Below are positions 32,139 to 33,363 of a DNA stretch of 33,363 nucleotides, one piece after another. The notes under the pieces are model-generated. The model searched no databases, was not told the DNA's origin, and saw only the letters and a list, made by a program, of their open reading frames with translations. Both the position numbers and the translations under genes were made by a program. How positions within the stretch are numbered: position 1 is the first letter of the stretch; each line of letters begins with the position of its first letter. Location of the stretch: assembly GCA_902544065.1 (NCBI GenBank), contig CACCAS010000008.1, forward strand, positions 1 to 33,363, written 5' to 3'. Source of the DNA: an uncultured Pelagibacteraceae bacterium (lineage in GTDB: Bacteria; Pseudomonadota; Alphaproteobacteria; Pelagibacterales; AG-422-B15).

Positions 32139-33363
32139 TTAAGCAGAGAAATCGTATACATCATCGTCGTTAATAGTAGGAGTACCATCAACAACAAATA
32201 GGTAGTTGCCGGTGGCGACGTCCTGTACAGCTGTATAAACACTTATGCCAAAAGCAAAAGGTAATGTAGTAAGTAGGTTGTCACCAAACGGAGTTGTCTG
32301 ATACTCTCCCCCGCTATAAAATGAAATTTGATCAGATTCATCCGTAAAATCAGCTATTCCATTTGTAGTGAATTGACTTGCATTGCCTTCGCCACTTGCA
32401 AAAACGAATATATCTCCAGTAATCCCATCAGGTATTGCATTATTCCAAGTAAGAGGGTTTGAGATGCCAATCATATTGGCATCATCAACATCACCACCAA
32501 CTAATGTATTAATTCCCGCTCCCCCGTAAAGGATATCAGCGCCTTGACCTCCCACTAAAACATCATTTCCTGCATTGCCATAGAGAGTATCTTGTCCCAC
32601 ATCACCTTTAAGCCAATCGTCTCCTCCACCTCCATAGAGTTGATCAATACCGTCACCACCTTTAACAAAATCATCACCCACAGTGCCTCCTGTAAATAAT
32701 CCAGAAGTTTCTATTACTCCAAAGGAATCATTTCCATCTTGAAGGTCGTATGGTAACCCACCTTGGACACCGACATACGTAGGATTTCCTGCAGCATACA
32801 CAGTATCATCACCCAAGCTGGTGACAGTATATGTTTCTCCACCGCCTTCGCCTCTATTCACTGCATCGGCAGTATAGGCCGCCAAATCGACATAACCCAA
32901 GTATCCCCCTGCCTGGGCTGCGTCATAAGCTGCTTGATTTGCATATGTAAATTGAGGACTGTACGAAGCTGTTCCGATTGCTCCTATATTACCAGCCCAT
33001 ACAACTCCACCGCCGCCTCCGCCCTGTGCAGTCTGCCAAGCCGATAGAGCCATGTCGTAGCTTGTGTACTGGGGGTTTTCCTCAATTAAGTAATATGTTC
33101 CGTTCCAGTAAGTTGCTTCTCTATATATGGCGTAGTCATAATAAACTGAACCATTCCAAAAGTATTGTTGTTGTTCAGGATCATTTCCCTGGTTTTCAGG
33201 CGGACCTCCTTGAGGGTCATTGCCTTGTGGAGGTTGACCACCTGGAGGATTTGGACCACCTGGAGGATTTGGACCACCTGGAGGATTTGGACCACCTGGA
33301 GGATTTGGACCACCTGGAGGAGTTACACCACCCTGAGTTCCTGGCATTACGGGCATTCCTGGA
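32139..33363 (-). CDS. RTX-like secreted calcium-binding protein (5' end outside window)
   Basis: At least 405 residues are visible. The frame stays open to the window edge (P-G before the first visible Met, matching the downstream VMPG pattern), so the true start probably lies outside. In order: a Pro/Gly repeat of PNPPGG units (about 13-40), a Gln/Asn/Asp-rich stretch, a Tyr/Trp-rich region with two WNG(S/T)xYY copies (67-73, 84-90), a Gly-rich linker, RTX nonapeptides (about 223-290) and a C-terminal block with DIFVFASGEG and IADFTDESDQISF typical of type I secreted proteins, ending acidic-hydrophobic. Together with the adjacent secretion pair this is probably exported cargo, perhaps a surface or matrix protein. 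The gene is visibly richer in G+C than its neighbours. Confidence 0.85.
   Translation of the reverse strand, partial: PGMPVMPGTQGGVTPPGGPNPPGGPNPPGGPNPPGGPNPPGGQPPQGNDPQGGPPENQGNDPEQQQYFWNGSVYYDYAIYREATYWNGTYYLIEENPQYTSYDMALSAWQTAQGGGGGGVVWAGNIGAIGTASYSPQFTYANQAAYDAAQAGGYLGYVDLAAYTADAVNRGEGGGETYTVTSLGDDTVYAAGNPTYVGVQGGLPYDLQDGNDSFGVIETSGLFTGGTVGDDFVKGGDGIDQLYGGGGDDWLKGDVGQDTLYGNAGNDVLVGGQGADILYGGAGINTLVGGDVDDANMIGISNPLTWNNAIPDGITGDIFVFASGEGNASQFTTNGIADFTDESDQISFYSGGEYQTTPFGDNLLTTLPFAFGISVYTAVQDVATGNYLFVVDGTPTINDDDVYDFSA
32487..32690 (-). repeat. RTX nonapeptide repeats (calcium-binding)
   Basis: About six glycine/aspartate-rich units of the GGxGxDxLx type are encoded here, including GGDGIDQLY, GGGGDDWLK, GNAGNDVLV and GGQGADILY. 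Such units fold into a calcium-stabilised parallel beta-roll after type I secretion. Confidence 0.88.
33238..33321. repeat. 18-bp tandem repeat encoding PNPPGG
   Basis: Four identical copies of ccacctggaggatttgga (33238-33255, 33256-33273, 33274-33291, 33292-33309) are followed by a partial fifth of 12 bases. On the minus strand they encode a Pro/Gly hexapeptide repeat in the RTX-like protein. Copies are identical at DNA level, so copy number may vary between strains and assembly could collapse it. Confidence 0.95.

Noticed and set aside
32763..33313. Other frames through the RTX-like gene, including one with VVQILQ repeats
   Set aside because: The repeat is the 18-bp tandem read in another frame; only the PNPPGG frame continues into RTX units and a secretion-type C-terminus.
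33238..33321. CRISPR-like array
   Set aside because: Units are head-to-tail with no spacers and keep an open reading frame; it is a coding tandem repeat.

Overview
The window is AT-rich (roughly one third G+C by eye), densely packed and free of mobile elements. Gene families (AprMBA, Xsc, PotABCD, FadAB, a LapB/PrtD-type type I secretion pair) and the tight or overlapping gene ends suggest a streamlined marine alphaproteobacterium. The exact clade cannot be fixed from this sequence. I saw no tRNA, rRNA, CRISPR array, insertion sequence or phage gene. No gene-free stretch exceeds 300 bases; the longest is the 268-base gap at 3868-4135.

Layout. (1) 1-3867, minus strand: a polyamine-type ABC importer in the order potD, potA, potB, potC. 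PotC is cut by the window edge, and a strong intrinsic terminator separates potD from potA. (2) 4136-6972: a short core-MetE-like protein (+), alanine dehydrogenase (-) and a SAM methyltransferase (+). (3) 6969-13560, minus strand: a likely operon of thiolase (fadA), FadB, a taurine:pyruvate-type aminotransferase (tpa) and sulfoacetaldehyde acetyltransferase (xsc). (4) 13704-15342: an NRDE/TANGO2 protein (-) and a patatin-like lipase (+). (5) 15331-20443, minus strand: a tight six-gene run of a Tat-exported sulfatase, a VOC dioxygenase, a 4-TM orphan, a LysE exporter, a YhhQ-type transporter and an HSL-type esterase. (6) 20516-24710: an FAH-family hydrolase, a flavin aromatic hydroxylase, a DUF1330 protein (-), a carboxymuconolactone-decarboxylase-like protein and a long GST. 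(7) 24765-28260, plus strand: aprM-aprB-aprA plus a small unknown gene. (8) 28261-29140, minus strand: a CysC-like P-loop kinase and a small HxGH nucleotidyltransferase. (9) 29190-33363, minus strand: an HlyD-type adaptor, a type I secretion ABC protein and an RTX-like secreted protein that runs off the window.

How the parts may work together. Tpa, Xsc and Ald would convert taurine to sulfite, acetyl phosphate and ammonium, with pyruvate regenerated. AprMBA could oxidise the sulfite to APS and pass electrons to the membrane. This would link organosulfonate use to sulfite detoxification or energy gain within about 23 kb. No sat, tauABC or pta is visible, so APS removal, uptake and acetyl phosphate use must lie elsewhere or be done differently. 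The flavin hydroxylase, VOC, FAH, CMD and GST genes look like a scattered aromatic-catabolism neighbourhood. The most unusual items are the kinase/nucleotidyltransferase pair next to apr, the secretion ATPase with altered ABC signature and H-loop residues, and the proline/glycine-repeat RTX protein.
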